A stretch of 64,000 bases of DNA from Aselliscus stoliczkanus. Taxonomy: Eukaryota > Chordata > Mammalia > Chiroptera > Hipposideridae. The position numbers were made by a program, and so were the translations under genes. A model generated the notes under the pieces. It did not search any database, was not told where the DNA came from, and was given only the letters and a program-made list of their open reading frames with translations. The stretch is taken from NCBI GenBank assembly GCA_033961575.1, contig CM066736.1, positions 4,497,501 through 4,561,500 on the forward strand. The letters run 5' to 3'. This document shows, one piece after another, positions 27,801 to 42,800 of this stretch. Position 1 is the first letter of the stretch. Every line of letters begins with the position of its first letter.

Positions 27801-30800
27801 AATTCTAGCATGAAGAGATAGACTTTTTTTTTTTAAAGCTTTCAAAATTTCAGCTTATGATAAGTACCATGAAGAAAATCAACAGGGAGATATGAAAGAG
27901 ACTTGCCAGGGTGGGGTCTACTAGATGGGGCAGTCAGGAAGGCCTCCCTGGGGAGGTGACATCTGAGCTGAGATCTGAGTGAAGTGTAGGTGCCAGCCAC
28001 AAAGAGATCAGGGGAGGGGCATTCTAGGCAGAAGCCATAGCAAGTGCAAAGGCCCTGAGGTAGGTAAGAGCTTGGCGAGTTCAGGGAACACAAAGATCAG
28101 GGTCGCTAGAGCAGAGTGAGTGAGGAATAGGGGTGGGAGAGGAGGTGAGGGGGTCTGATTATGCTGGACCTCTTGAACCAGCGTAAGGAGTTTGAGGACT
28201 GTTAATGCTGAGAGAAGGCAAAGAAAGTGATCAACCAGGGGTGACTTCCTGGACGGGCCTTTTTAGCTGCTATGGAGTCAGGATAAAATTCTACACGGCC
28301 AGTTCAGAGGCAAGCATCAGCTCTCTCGGCATCAACCTGAGTTCCCAGAGAATAAGAAAAAGCACTGCGGGTTAAAGTCTGTATTCATCCCTGTTACTGC
28401 TATGACAAATTACCACACACTTACTGGCTCCAAACAACCAAGTTTATGATCAGACTGGGTAATATGTTATTATGAAGACTACCAATATGAATAATGCTAG
28501 ATAAAATTCTGGAGGTCAGAGGTCAGAAGTGGGTCAGGAGGGCTGTGTGGCTTCTGGGGGCTCTAGGGAAGCATCCATTTCCTGGCCTTTTCCAGCTTCT
28601 GGAAGTCGCAAGCCTTCCTTGGCTTGTGTGGCCCCTTCCTGCAGCTTCAAAGCCAGCAGTGTATAATCTTAAGCTCTCTAACTCAGACCTCTGCTTCTGT
28701 TGCCGCTTTATTGTGAACTCTGACCCTCTTCCCTCCCCCCACCCAGCTTTTCTCTTAGAAGGATTCTTGGGCCCATCCAGAAGACCAGGAGACTCTCCCC
28801 ATATCAGGATCCTTCATTGATTCACATTGGCAAAGCCCCTTGTGCCATACAAGGTCCTATATTCTCAGGTTCCATGGATGAAGATGTGGGTGTCTTTGGG
28901 GGGCTTTGTTCTGCCTTCCCCAGACAGTTACACTTGACTGATACTTGCTGGGGCCCTTTGTACACTCAGCCTGCACCCAGCAGGGGCAGAGGGAAATAGC
29001 GGAGGGTCAGGAAGAGCCTGATGGCTCCCAGCCCGCCCCATCATCCCAGGGCATGTGGCAAGGATGCATGCCCGCCCCATCATCCTGCCACCACTTCCAC
29101 CCTCTGGCACTGCCCTTCATCTTCCTTGATGACCTTGAGCCAGCTGTGTGAATACTTAGTTATTACTTCTTATTCCCCCAATGCTATGAGCTTCCCAACA
29201 AAGGAGATGGGACTTAACCTTATTTAGGGGCTGAACGGAGGCGATGCTGACATCCAGCCACCTGGGCCGGCTTGTGATGGGCTGTAGGTGGAACGGAAGT
29301 ACGCACACACATCTGTAGTCCTTTCTAGGTGCTGGACGCTAGTCCAGACGATTTCCATATATTAATCATTTCATCTTCACGGCCACCCTCAGAGGGAGGT
29401 AGTGTACTGTTTTCCTCATTCCCAAGGCACCCCAAAAAAACTTGTCTAAGATCAGCTAGTAAGTGGCAGAAACAGAATCCAAACTTGGCTTACCAGGCTC
29501 CGGTGTCCATGCTTTAATGCAGGCCCCAGCGATAACGCTCCACTTAGCTCATGGTTTTACAGAATACCTTGTTTTTTTTGGTAACAGCTTTATTGACTAA
29601 TTTGCATACCACACAATTCACCCATTTAAAGTCTCCAGTTCAATGTTTTTAGTCTATTCATAGAGTTGTGCCACCATCACTACAGTCAATTTTAGGACAT
29701 TTTCATTACTCAGAAAAGAAAACCCATACCCATCAATAGTTGCTCCTCATTTAACCCGTCACCTTCCAGCCCCAGACAGCTGCCACCCTGCTTTCTGTCT
29801 CTATGGATTTGTCTATTCCAGACATTTCGCTTTAGTGGAATCATACATTGTATGTCCTTTTGTGCCTGGCTGCTTTCACTTAGTATGATGTCAAGGTGCG
29901 TCCATGTCATCACGTGTGTCAGTGCTTCATTCCGTTTTTGTTCAAATAATATCCTACTGTAGACATGGACCACATTTTATCCACCCATTCATCCATTGGT
30001 GGACATCGGATTGTTTCTACCTTTTGTGAATCATGCTACTATGAACATTCATATACATGTTTTTGTGTGGACACGTTTTCGTTTCTCTTGGGCAGATCCT
30101 AGAGGTTTAATTGCTGGGCCAGAAGGTAACTGTGTTTAACTTTCTGAGGAGCTGCTGGACTGTCCCCTGGCAGCCGCACCGTCCTCCCCAGCAATGCATG
30201 AGGGTTCCAATGTCTTCATATCCATGCCAATACTTGTTATTTGTTTCTTTCATTATGGCCATCCACAAAATTATTTTAACAGATAATTAAAACTTTATTT
30301 GTTTGCACACCAACCCCGTCGGCCTGGATACTAGGGCTCCCCAGCTGAGGGAAACTGAGGCTCTGAGCGGTTAAGTGAGTTGCCCAACACCGCTTGAAAT
30401 GATGCCCATATCAGATATATGAGGAACGCTGGGGCCAGGTGGTATCCCCCAGGGTCTTTGCAGCCTCTTTCTTTCTTGGAGAGAGGTTTGTCCTGACTGA
30501 GGGTCTGTCCAAAGATCAGGGAGGTGAGCTCCCCAGAGAGGTCGGGCAGATGTTAGGGTACCCATAGCCTGTGGCTGCTCATCCACTCTCTCTCCTGTCT
30601 AGTGAACACGTGCTGTGCCAGCTCTGTGGGTGTCCTTGGGGCAGTTCTAACCTAGCCAGGTCTTAACAGAGAAAGGACGCCTCCTATCACTTGTAAAGTT
30701 GCCGTGTGGGGGTGGCCTTGTCCGCTTACCTGCCCGATGCCTGGTTCTCGTGGGCAAAGGGAAGACCCAAAGCCCTTGCAAGCCCGAGCTGCTCTCGAGT

Positions 30801-33800
30801 GTCAGGGGGTGAGGCTGCTGCCGGGCAGGCTGTACCCAACCCCCGCGCGGCCCATCGCCTGTGCAGGAGCTGGAGCTGGTGGAGGACGTGTGGCGGGGGG
30901 AGGCACAGGACCTCCTCTCCCAGATCGCCCAGCTGCAGGAGGAGAACAAACAGCTCATGAGCAACCTCTCTCACAAGGATGTCAGCTTCTCCGAGGAAGA
31001 GTTCCAGAAGCATGAAGGTAAGAGGAGGGGTCCGCCGGGGCGGTCGGGAGAAGGCTGCTCCCACTGTTATCAATAGCGGGGTGCTTTCTGACCTCCGAAG
31101 CCTTTGTCTGGGAGAAACCGTCACTCTGCCTGGGAGAAATTGTTTAGTCTAATTACAGATGGAACTGAGAGGCACTAATTGTTACAGATGTCTCACTTTT
31201 CTGGGCACTGGGGATACACGTTGAATAAGACAAAGCCCCGGCCCTCATGAAGCTTGTTCTAGTGTGGAGGACATAGGTGATAAATATGTAAACAAATAAA
31301 CGGAGGATGCCGTTCCAAATGGTGACAGGTGCTATGGATGTGATAGAGGTGACTGGGTGAGGGACTCGTTTAGATAACGCTGCTGAGGTGACATTTGAGC
31401 CCTACTGGAGCGATGGAATGAGCCCCGCAGGTGTCTTGGGAGGGGAGTCAGTGCAAAGGCCCTGGGGCGTGAGAGCCGTCCCTCGGGGCCCTCTGCTGGT
31501 GGTGCTGGGGAAGCAGAGACAGTGGGATTTGGTCTCAGCCTGGAGAGCTGTGTCAGCTTTGTGCCCCGCCACAGCCTCCTTCCCTATCAGAGGCTGCCCC
31601 GATCCCCAGGGAACCTCAGACCCGCCTCTTTAGTCTGAATAAGCACCTTGGGTCCCCACACATGCTCATGTTGATGGGCTGGAGAATGGACTTCCATGGG
31701 GCACCTGAAGTTCAGAACTTGGAGTTACAACTCTGTGAGACTGGAGTAGCACACTGATAAGGACTGTAAGGACCCAGAAAAAAGGAAGTGTTTGAGATAG
31801 GTCCTAGAATTCTCTTTCTTGGGTTTCTTTTGTTGAGATATGACTCGTGCAATGAAAACAGAAGTCTCGGGCCGGCCGAGTGATACGGTGGTTAAGCGCT
31901 GGCTTGGGATGCCAGCGGCCCTGGTTCGGATCCCACATATGAGGGTCAGTGACACCGCCCTCTAAAAAGAATAAAACAAAACAAAACAAAACAAAAACAG
32001 AAGTCTTACTGGTTGTACGCATGCTTAGGTGTGAGTTCTAACCCCAATATCTACCTGCTAAATAACCTTGATTGAGTCACTTGACCTTTGTGTGCCTAAG
32101 TGCCCCACGTCAAAAACGGGGGAAATAATTTACCTTCCTCATAAGGTTGTTGTGAGGATTAAATGAATTAATACGTGTAGACTGTTTGGAATAAGAATCG
32201 TATCTGGGACTCGTACACTCCGCAAGTGTGAACTATTATTACTGAGTTATTTTTGTCTAGTCCCACCTCTCTTATTGAACTGCTGAGAAAATCTGAGATT
32301 GAGAGAGTACATCATTCCGTTTTATGGCTTGGTGACACTCCATTGTGTGGCTAGACCACATTTTGCTCATCCATTCATCCGTTGATGGACATTTGGGTTG
32401 CTTCCAGCTTTCGGCTCTTGTGAACAGTGCTGCTATGAACGTTCCAGTACAGGTGCTTGTGTGAACCTGTGTTTTCTGTGCTTTGTTAGTTACACCTGGG
32501 GGTGCAGTTGCTGGGTCATCTGGTAACTATGTTTGTTGGGCTTATTGAGGAACCCCTAGCCATCTTTTTGTCGGTGACATTTCTGCAGGACACCCCAGGC
32601 CTCTGGGGATGACCTGGGAACTCCCCCTTCCTGTCCCAGTGACTCCTCAGAGGCCTTGGGGCCCCAGGCATGGACCCCAACCCCCTGGGCCGCTCCCTTG
32701 CACATCTGTGGGCACCAGCACCCTCCGTGTGTGGAGTTTGCTCAGCTTTCCAGATTCTTGCCCAGCTTGTCATGAAACAGCCCGCAGGGCACCATTTGAG
32801 ATGCACTGAATTGGCATCTATTATACCATGGCTCCAGATCCCAAAGGGTTAGCTCAGGGAGGCTCGTTTTCTGCTCGGCAGCAACCTCCACCGGGTGGAG
32901 AGACCGGGCACATGCCAGGCGTGCCTTTCACGGTTATTTTTATTTTGCATGGGAAACCATGGGAACACAAGGACGAAAGCATTTCTTCCACCTGCGAGAG
33001 GAACAGACATTGGGCAGAGGGGCCCCTGGGCGAAGGTGGAGCCTGCGGAGTTAGACTGTGTGTCTAGGGGAGACAGGATTTAGGGGTGCCCTCATGAGAT
33101 GGGGTGAGAGGGATGGGAGAGCCCTCTCAGAGCAGCCCGCCCTGCATGGAGCAGCATTGCTTTCTCAGCAGTTAACGCCAGGTGCTGCGCTCACAGCCCC
33201 CTTGCAGTGTCCTGTCACCCACTCCCTGGAATCCTCCAGATTCAAAAGCATGGCCCTTGTTTTCGGAAACCCGCCTTGTCAGCTGGAGGGCAATTATAGA
33301 AACTACTTGTTAGCACATGTGGAAATGAATTACAGGTGTCAAAGCTATTGGATTGGGAAGATGGGGTTGCAAAGGTACACTCAAGGAAGGATCTGGAAAA
33401 ATCGTGGGGTCTGGACAGAGGACTCCATCACCAAGAGAGGAGGAAAACTGAGCTGAGACTGACTTACTGGTCCCATCCTCAGGTTCCTCACCTGCAAAAT
33501 GGCAATTGACAACTCCTGACTTCCAGGAGTGTTGAGATAAAGCATATATAGCATCAAACATGGAGCTGTCCAATAAAAGGTGTCCCCACGGGTGGTTATG
33601 TGTGGAACCGTATGTGGGAGCCAAGAGTGGTTGGTAGGGATTTCAGCTCAATAAAATATCGGCTGTGCACCCTTACATAAAGGGGAAAGAAAATATTTTT
33701 TCAGGGATTTTGTAGTAAATGTATAGAGTTGTACAATTATCACGGCAATCGAATTTTAAAACATTTCCATCACCCCAAGAAGAAACCTTGTGCCCATTTG

Positions 33801-36800
33801 CAGTCACTCCCGCTCCTACCCCTTGTCCCCAGGTCACTATCAGTCTACTTCCTGTCTCTATGGACAAATGCTTTTTTTTTTTTTTTTTTTGAGGGCAGTG
33901 TCACTGGCCCTCATATGTGGGACCCGAACCGGGGCTGCTGGCTTCCCAGGCCAGCGCTTAACCACCGCGCCACTCGGCCGGCCCTTCCTGTCTCTATGGA
34001 TTTGCCTGTTGTGGACGTTGCATATAAATGGAATCCTACAGTATGTGACCTTTGTGACTGGCTTCTTTCCCTCGGCATCTTATTTTCAAGGTTTCAGTAC
34101 TTTGTGTCAGTACTTCATTCCTTTTTATGGCTGAGAGATACTCCATCAGACGGACAGACCACATTTTGTTTATCTCTGCATCGGCTGGTGGACATTTTGG
34201 CTTTTTTGCTTCTACAATGTATGACCATTGTGAATAGTGGTGCTGTGATTCTGTCACTTGCCTTTTTCACTTAACAGTGGCTACATAGTTTCCCATTGGT
34301 GGAAGGTCCTTGTTTTTTTTACTGGTTCCTTGCTGGTGGACATTTGATTCTTGCCTTTTTTTGCTACTATAAACGAGGCTCCTGGGAGACGGACCTTGGA
34401 CTTGCTCGTGCACTTGTCCAAATGTCTTTTTAAATCTAGATCTCAGGATCCTGAATTGCTGGGTGACTAAATGATTGCTCAGAAATTATCCAGCTTTTAA
34501 CAGTGTCTATGAGTCTATGAAAAACGCTTACCCGTCCTTTAATTTTTCAAGGCGCTCTTGTAACCACTCTTGGACCTTATCTTAGTTGCAGCCTTTGGAG
34601 CAGGTATTTCCGTTTTACAGGTAAAATGACAGCTAACACTTAGAGACTTACTTTAGTGTCAGGCCTGTTGTGAGTATGTCTCACAGGATCCCCATTCGCA
34701 AGCGAGAAAACAGGTGGAGGTCAATAACAGGTAAGGAACAAAGCCAGGACTGAGTCCCAGACACCTAACTTCAGATCCCAAACTCTGGACCGTTTTGTCT
34801 TCCAGCCACGGACACCCGTGAAGGCGGATCGTGTTGCTGGGTACAAAGCCGGTTTCCTTTCTCTTATTCACGCTTCCCCTGCCCCAGCTTGGTTCTTCTT
34901 CCTGCCTGATTTCTCCAGGAGCGAAATCTGCCCCCCTCACCCCCCAAGGTTCCTTAGTGCCTCACCCTGTAAGGGGAGGACAGGTGCTCAGAGAGCAAAC
35001 AGTAAACATTTTTGTGGCTTTTCACAGACTCTGCGCACACCTGGTTTCAGCCCCACTGCATGTATGCACACACTGTGTCTGAGAAACACTTTTTGGGGAG
35101 CTGTCAGCAGTGTCCTCCTGTCCCGCCAGCCGAGGCCCACGTCCTGCCTTGCGGCCGTGGCCCAGGGGTGATGGGAATGCTCGTTTATGGTGGTGACCGC
35201 CTGCTTGGGGATATGCAGGACAGGACGGGGGGTGGGGGCAGCAGAAAAGATTCACATGGGACAGAGCAACTCGGAGTGGGAGGCACACGTGAGGAAAATA
35301 GCCGGGGAATCGCCCACATGGCTTCTCGGGGCCTGATTACGTGGGCCAGTGTTTCCTGAAACCCAGGGGAGAGGGAAATGGGGACTGCTTCTCCTTTGTT
35401 CACCTGTGTTTGAGCCTGACCCCCAACGCAGTTCTCTTGGGGAGTGGAGGTTAGCTGTCAGCCCCAGAGTCTGTAAGAGGCTGAATAGTGGCCCCCCCAA
35501 AATATCAGTTCCTAATCCCTGGACACTGCGTGTGTTACCTTATATGGTAAGATCTTTACAAGTGTGATTTAGTTGGAGATCTTGAGGTCGGGAAGTGGCC
35601 CTGGATTATCTGGGTGGACCCCAAAAGCCATCACAAGTGTCCTTATAGGAGGGAGGCAGAGAGGTTTCACACAGGTGGAAGAGAAGGTGATGGGAGCACG
35701 GAGAAGGCAGAGACTGCATGATGCAGCCACCAGCCAAGGAACACTGGCAGGCACCAGCAGCTGGAAGAGGCAGGAACGAATTCTCCCTTAGAGTCTCCGG
35801 AGGGAGCACGGCTCTGGCGACATCTTGATTTTGGACTGATTTTAAACTTCTGGCTTCCAGAACTCTGAGCAAAGAAATCTCCACTATTCTAAGCTTTTGT
35901 TGGTCATTTGTTACAACAGCCACATGAAACCAGTGCATGCCCATCCTCACAGTTCCTTATTCCACCCAGTCCCTTAACATGCGCCTACTATGTGCCAGGC
36001 CAGTGCTCACCCAGGGAAGACACAGTGAACAGGTCGGGGAAGGCCTCGCCTTCTGGGGCCGACAGTGTACTTGTGGGGGGAGAAGCACTGGGGAACAGAC
36101 AGTAAACAAGTAACCGACAACACGCCGTGACCAGCTGCTGTGTGCTGAGATCGTCGTCCGTGCTTCGTGCACGCTACCTAGGCCAGTCGTCACAGCAGCT
36201 CTAAGAAATGAGAGAGCCACTATTTAAGCTTCAGAGCCTCCCCACTGAATCACTGTGCAGTAGCTTCTTTCCTTATATGAGTGACTGTACAAGACGCTTT
36301 ATAACTGTGAGGAGCGCGGTGAAGGTAATAACTGTGGTAGGTGGGTGTCAGGGTAGGAATGGCCTCCGTGAGGAGGTAACGTTTGAACCGAGGCCTGAGA
36401 AGCAAGGAGAGCCAGCAGGGAGGCGGTTGGAAGGAAGGGGTTTGTGGGCGCCCGGAATAACTACTGCAAATGGCCCAGGTGGGGATGACTTGGAGGCGTG
36501 AGTGGGAAGCCTGCACTGGGGTGGGGTGAGCAGAGAGGAGGCCAGGAGGAGGCCTGGGGGCGAGTGGCAGCTCGGCAGGAAGCTTTCAGTGGTTTAAGCA
36601 GGGCAGGGAGGTGGACTCACCTGCAGGTCTTGCCCCCCACCCCAGGCATGTCGGAGCGGGAGCGGCAGGTGATGAAGAAGCTGAAGGAGGTGGTGGACAA
36701 ACAGCGCGATGAGATCCGAGCCAAGGACAGGGAACTCGGGCTGAAGAACGAGGACGTCGAGGCTGTAAGTGACGCGCCCCTACCCCGTGTCCACCTTCCC

Positions 36801-39800
36801 GGCTGGTAGGTCCCAGCAAGAGCCTGGATACTCCATTCGGGAAGTTTTCCAGCTCTTCTGGATCTCATTACGTGGGCTCCGTGGGGTGGGGATCCTGCCC
36901 TCTGTGAGCAGGCCAGCGTGGGTCAGGCTGCTCCAGTAACCCAGGCAGTGTCTCTGCCTGAATTAGAAAAAGACACCCCTTTCTCAAGGCATGTTGCTTC
37001 CATCTGCTAGGAAATTGTCATGATATACTAACAAGGCACCTATCTTCCATCTGTCATAAAATTATAGTAAATATACAAATTGACCACCTCTGGTGTCAGT
37101 AGCATTCTATGAACAAATCTCAAATGAATTGAGACGTCTACAGTATGAATGGCATGCCTGTAGATGGTTTGCCCTTGAGCAGTCCGCTACATGAGCTACT
37201 GTACTGGGCAGCCCTGTTCAACGGCCTTTTTCGCCCCACAGCTGCAGCAGCAGCAGACGCGGCTGATGAAAATTAACCATGACCTCCGGCACCGCATCAC
37301 AGTGGTGGAGGCCCAGGGAAAGGCCCTGATCGAACAGAAGGTGGAACTGGAGGCAGACCTACAAACCAAGGAGCAGGAGATGGGCAGCTTGCGGGCGGAG
37401 CTCGGGAAGCTGCGAGACAGGCTTCAGGGAGAGCTCAGCGAGAATGGCGAGGAGAGGCCGGAGGTAAGTGGGAAGCCAGCTACGGTGATATAGGGGGTCA
37501 GGTAGGTGTGTGGGCTACCTTGTTCCCATGACACGTAAGGAAATAGGAGACCCAGAGAGAGCAAGCTGCTGGCAAGAGGACACACAGCTGGGGTGAGGCA
37601 GGGCTGGGCCTGGAATCCAGGATGCCCAGCATTCTAGCCCAGGGTATTCAGCTCAGTGCTGGTTACTGGGCACCTGCCATTTATTCATTCATTCATTCCG
37701 ATAATTATTGATTATATTGCAGGTTCATAGCAGCACTAGTCACAGTAGCCAAAAGGTGGAAACAACCCCCATGTCCACGAGCTGAAGAAGGAATAAACAA
37801 AATGTGGTCTGTCCAGACTAGGGAATATTATTTGGCCATAAAAAGGAATGAGGCACTGACATGTGCTGCAACATGGATGGATCTCAGAAACATGCTAAGT
37901 GAAGGTAGCCAGCACAGGAGGTCACAAAGTGCATGATTCCGTTTACACGAAGTGTCCAGACCAGCGCCCACAGAGACAGGAAGCAGAGTGGTGGCTGCAG
38001 GGTCTGCGGGGAGGGAGGGATGGGGAGTGGCCTCTCGTGGGTCTCAGGTTTCTTTGGGAGTGATGAAAACGTGCTGGGGTTAGATAGAGGGGTGGCTACA
38101 TAATGTATTAAAAACTACTGAAGGGCCGGCCAAGTGGCTCAGTTGCTTAAGAGCTCGCTCAAGAGTGCGAGCTGAGCTCTGAGCAACGGCGGTTCAATGC
38201 CCAGCCTGAGCTGAGCTGCCAAAAGGTGGCAGAATGGCTCAGCTAAAAAAAATTTAAAAACACTGAATTTTATTCATTTTATTCTTTAAAAGAGTGGATT
38301 TAATGGTATGTGAATTATATCTGAATTTTTTTGGTTTTTTTTTTTGTTTTTGTTTTGTTTTTTTTTTTTTTGAGGGCGGTGTCACTGGCCCTCATATGTG
38401 GGACCCCAACTGGGGCCGCTGGCTTCCCAAGCCAGCGCTCAACCACCGCGCCACTCAGCCGGCCCTCAATTTTTTTTTTTTAAAGATTTTATTGGGGAAT
38501 TGGGGAAGGGAAGCAGCCAAGTTATTGTTCTTCAATCTTAGTTGTGGAGGTTGCAGCTAGCTCAGCTCCAAGTCCAGTTGCCATCTGGCTGCCTGTTGGC
38601 AGCTCAAGGTGCCGTGTTCAATCTTAGTTGCAGGGTGCATAGCCCACCATCCCATGCGGGAGTCGAACCAGCAACCTTGTTGTTAGGAGTAGGTGCTCTC
38701 ACCAACTGAGCCATCCTGCCACCTGTTGGCAGCTCAGATTGCGTGCAGCTCACTGGCTCATGTGGGAATCAAACTGGCAACCCCTGTTGCTCAGAGCCTG
38801 TGCTCTTAACCAATTGAGCCACTCAGCTGGCCCATCAATTATTTTTATTATTATTATTATTTTTTTTAAGGCAATTCATGCTAAAGGAGAGGTGTGGTGC
38901 CAGAAGGCCCCGGGTGCAGCTGAGGGTGGAGCCGTAGTGTGAGGCTAACCGCATGGACCCTAGAGTTGGTCTGACTCAGTTTAAGTCCAGCCTCTATTAC
39001 TCACTACCTCCATGACCTGCGATAAATTATTTAGCCTCTCTGTGCTTCACTTTCCTTATCTCTAAAATGGGAGTAATCATCACAGTTCTTAACTCTCCGA
39101 TTGTGTTTATGAGATTTAAATGAATTAGTTCATTTAAAGCATTAGCTGTTGTTATTACCATGATCAGCTGGGGGAGTCAAAAAGGCTTCTCCAAACTAGT
39201 GATCAAAAGAGTGAGTGTAAAGGACATGAAGGGGGCGTGAGATCTAGGCAGGGGGACGGCATGTGCAGGGCATGTGGCAGGAGAAATGCAGGGCAATGGA
39301 GGGAGTAAAAGAAGGCAGGGGCGGCTGGTGCGTGGCGTGAGGGGAGGGGAGGGTGTGAATGAGGTCAGTGAGATGGGCAGGGCCAGCCCTGCGGGCCACA
39401 GAGGGGAGCTGGTCTTTTCTCTGAGGATGCTGTGTGGCTGCTGTGGAGACTCAGGAGCTTTCCATCCAGCGCAGGAGACACCCTTGGACGCCAGCAGCCA
39501 CACTTATGGCGAGAGAGGGTGGTTTGGTGGTAAGATGGTCTTAGCCTGGGTTCCCTCGCAGCAGAGCTTGAGAAAAGGAATGTGGGCAAGAGGTCTATTT
39601 GGGAGGTGATTCCCAAAGACTGGAGAAGTGAGACTGGAAGGAGAAAATGTGAATTGGAGGGCGTGTCATTGAAATTACCGCGGGAGCTCAGTTCCCCTGG
39701 GACCTCTGTGAAGTGTCTCCCAGAGCTGTTTTTCTGGAGGAGAAAGGCTTGGAACATTTATCCACCAAGGCCTGCTCCCAGTTAGCTAAGGGTGGCCCCC

Positions 39801-42800
39801 AGGGGTGTAATATCCTCGACACCCTGGGCTGAACTTACGAAGCAGATCCCCGGACAAAAATGTGTGCTTGAGGCAGGGCCCTGTCACATGGATGAAACTG
39901 TACAAGCTGCAGCTAAAATCCAGGTGGTCCCAGGGCTGTGACATGGGCCACCAGAGGTGTCTGCCACGTAATGTGCCCCTGTGCCAAGCACTTCATCCTG
40001 ATGGAAGAGCTGTTCCTTCGGCTGGATGTGGGTGTTAGGTAGATTTTGATAGGTGGATATAAAAGGTGGATGTCCTCTTACAGAAAAGCATAGTGAGCTG
40101 TTTGGAAAAAGCTCAGGGCTTGCTCTTTCTTCCAACAAATAGTTATTGACGGTTTCAGGTTCACAGGCACCGTGCTAGTCCCCTGGGTTACAGGTGGAGG
40201 AGGTAAGACAGATGAGCTCACTATCAGGCTGGCTCAGGTGCCAGCACAGTCAGTAAGTATCTTGTGAATTCAGGCCAGACACTTCTAGGTTGTCTAAAGG
40301 ACAGGAACCTGGGGTGCAGATAGGGAGGGGAGAGAGAGAAGCCTTAAAAGGGAGAGGTAGGGCCTGCTTTTTGGCGCAAAGTGACAGAGACCTAAGTTTT
40401 CATTGGTTAAGGATTTTTTAAAAAGAAATATTTGGCTGTGTAACTAAAAGCTTTGAGTTAAGGATGGCTTCAGGTTTAACTGGTTCCAGGTGTCCAAATG
40501 ATGCAATTCGGAGTTGGTTTCAGACCCTTTCTCAGCTTTGCTCTCCTCTGTATTGTTGTCATTCTCCTGTAGTCTTTTGCCATATAGTGGCCCCTGGTAC
40601 TCGACCAGCTTTGCAACCGCAGTGGAAAGAAATGGCCTCTTTCCCAAATTCCCAGCCAAAGTCTCAGGGAACCCTCTCATTGGTCCATCACTGAACCAAT
40701 CATTGCGGCCTGAGGTCTAGAATACACACGTTGTCCATTCTCTCCCGATCACATGACTTCCTCTGCTGGGTGTCCATCCAAGCCACATCCACTAAAAGTG
40801 GGAAAGAGAAAATTTCCCCAGAGGAAAATTGCAACAACTCGGCCCAGAGAAGTGTGTGAATGGTGCAGGCCGGGTAACCACAGCATCTACAGTGCCAGAG
40901 AGTCGGAGCCGAGAATGCCACACACAAAACTCTGAGCAGCGGGGGGTACGTGGATCCCTTCATAGGGTTTTAATAGGGGGTGGCAGAATCAGAGACTTGG
41001 GGGAACAAGTTGACTGGCAGAAGGACCAGATGACATGGCTTTTGGGAGCGCTTTGCAATAATCCAGGCACAAACGGTGGGGGCTGGACCAAATCTATGGC
41101 AGTGGGATGGAGGGGAGGAGGCAGATGCGAAAGACAGCCCCAACTCCCCTGGTGTACCCCTTCCAGCCTCCTGGGCCCTACGAAAGCTCAGGCCTGTCTC
41201 CTTGGCAGACAGGGTCCATTCCAAACCTGGGCCACGAGACTCTGAGCCCTGCTCCAGATTTCTTTAGCAACGAGATCAAGGACAAGAACATTTCACACCT
41301 CCTTGGCCCGACTGCCTGTCGGCTTCAGTTTCCCATTCTGGCACCAGAGGGGCGGGACAGAAACGGGGGAGGAAAATCGGGTAGCAGTTATGACTAATCC
41401 GCTGAGCTCAGTCCCTCTTTGCAGCATCTGTTCCCAGACTCGGGGCAGCCTTGCTGGGCTTGACTCCATTCCTTGGAGCTGGGCAGAGTTCAGGTTGTTT
41501 GTCACTCAAAACAGGGAAGCCACAGGTTGTGGTGGCTGCACCCACCTGCTGCCTTGTGACCTGGGGCCCGTCCATCTCTTCGGTGGTCAGTTTCCTCTCT
41601 GACAGATGAGGGGAATGAACTTGACTTGATCCAGTAGATGCAATCGTGCGGCTGGGATAGAGGGCCATGAGAGCAGAGCACGAGGGCACAGTGAATTCTG
41701 AGTCGAGAGGAAAGGGCGGTACAGGCCTTGGGGGCACTGAGACGTGTCTTGTGGGATGGGTAGGATGTCTGGGGTGGAATGTGGGGCGGGCCGTTCCAGG
41801 CAGGAGGAAGAGGGAAGCCAGGCTGGAGAATGTGCAGGTGCAGCTGGGGTGGCGGGTTAGACTGAGGAGCGGGGATGGGGGCCATGGAGGGATCCACAGC
41901 TGCAAGGAAGCAGTTGCCTGGGTTACTCTGATCCCCGCACCCGCCATTGAGTCACACAAACCTTTCTGAGCTGTGTCACTGTGTTTCAGTGTGATTTCTG
42001 GTACACAGGCATCTTATATATTTTTATATTTTTATGATGTATTTATTGAGATATAATTCACATACCATACAAAGTAACCACTAAAAATGTACAATTCAGT
42101 GGGTTTCCGTATAGTCACTATTTTGTGCAATTATCACCACTATCTAGAACTTTTCCATCACCCCAGAAAGAAGCCCATACTCATTATCAGTCACTCTCAT
42201 GTCTGCCTCCCCCGGCCCCTGGCCACCACCAGTCTACCTCCTGTCTCTATGGGTTTGCCTGCTCTGGACGGTTCATACGGGGGGCTCATAGAACACGTGG
42301 TCCTGCGTGTCTTTGTTAGTCAGCATGTTTTCTGTTCCATCCAGTTTCTCCTATTTTCACAATTAGATTTATCAACCATTAAGAAAATGAGGTGGCTGAA
42401 ACCTACATAATTGTACTAACCACTGTCCCCCCAGTAAATTTTAATTAAAAAAAAAAAAAAGAGGGCTAGCCGAGTGGCGGGGTGGTTAAGCGCTGGCTTG
42501 GGATGCCAGCGGCCCCAGTTCGGGTCCTAGAGATGAGGGCCAGTGACACTGCCCTCAAAAAAAAAGAGGAAAATGAGGTGGGCTCCTGTCTAAAGGATTT
42601 ACTATAAAATCAATAAGAAAACTATAAAGTTAATAGCTATCTCCTTGATATCTCTGCCTTACCAGTTCTGATTTTTTAGCAAGTTTTTTTGTTGTTTGTT
42701 TTGGTTTGGTTTGGGTTTTTCTTGAAGTTTTATAAAATGTATTTGAACCAAAAAAAGATACACCTGGAAGCAAGCTCTCAACAGACTAAGATAAATGCTT

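Larger units (their letters stand above)
24757..30866 (+). other. RILPL1: RILPL1 intron 1
   Basis: 6.1 kb. Mostly ancient repeats: MIR-like at about 24960-25130 (+), 25365-25450 (-), 26120-26335 (+), 29340-29540 (-) and 30300-30400 (-); L2-like at 27100-27280 and 27840-28210; L1 3'-end text at about 27400-27660 and 29570-30290; an MLT1-like LTR at 28385-28910. The only young insertion is a type S SINE at 27513-27620. Confidence 0.75.
31018..36645 (+). other. RILPL1: RILPL1 intron 2
   Basis: 5.6 kb. L2-like at about 31180-31480 and 35960-36500; type S SINEs at 31868-31993 and 33865-33984; MIR at about 32025-32245, 33455-33560 and 34650-34800; L1 3'-end text at 32260-32560 and 33700-34480; an LTR at 35480-35945. 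No extra exon was recognised. Confidence 0.75.

Noticed and set aside
30861..31076. Translation continuing past RILPL1 exon 2 into the intron
   Set aside because: A strong GTAAGA donor at 31018 and the exact in-phase join to exon 3 show that it is intron.
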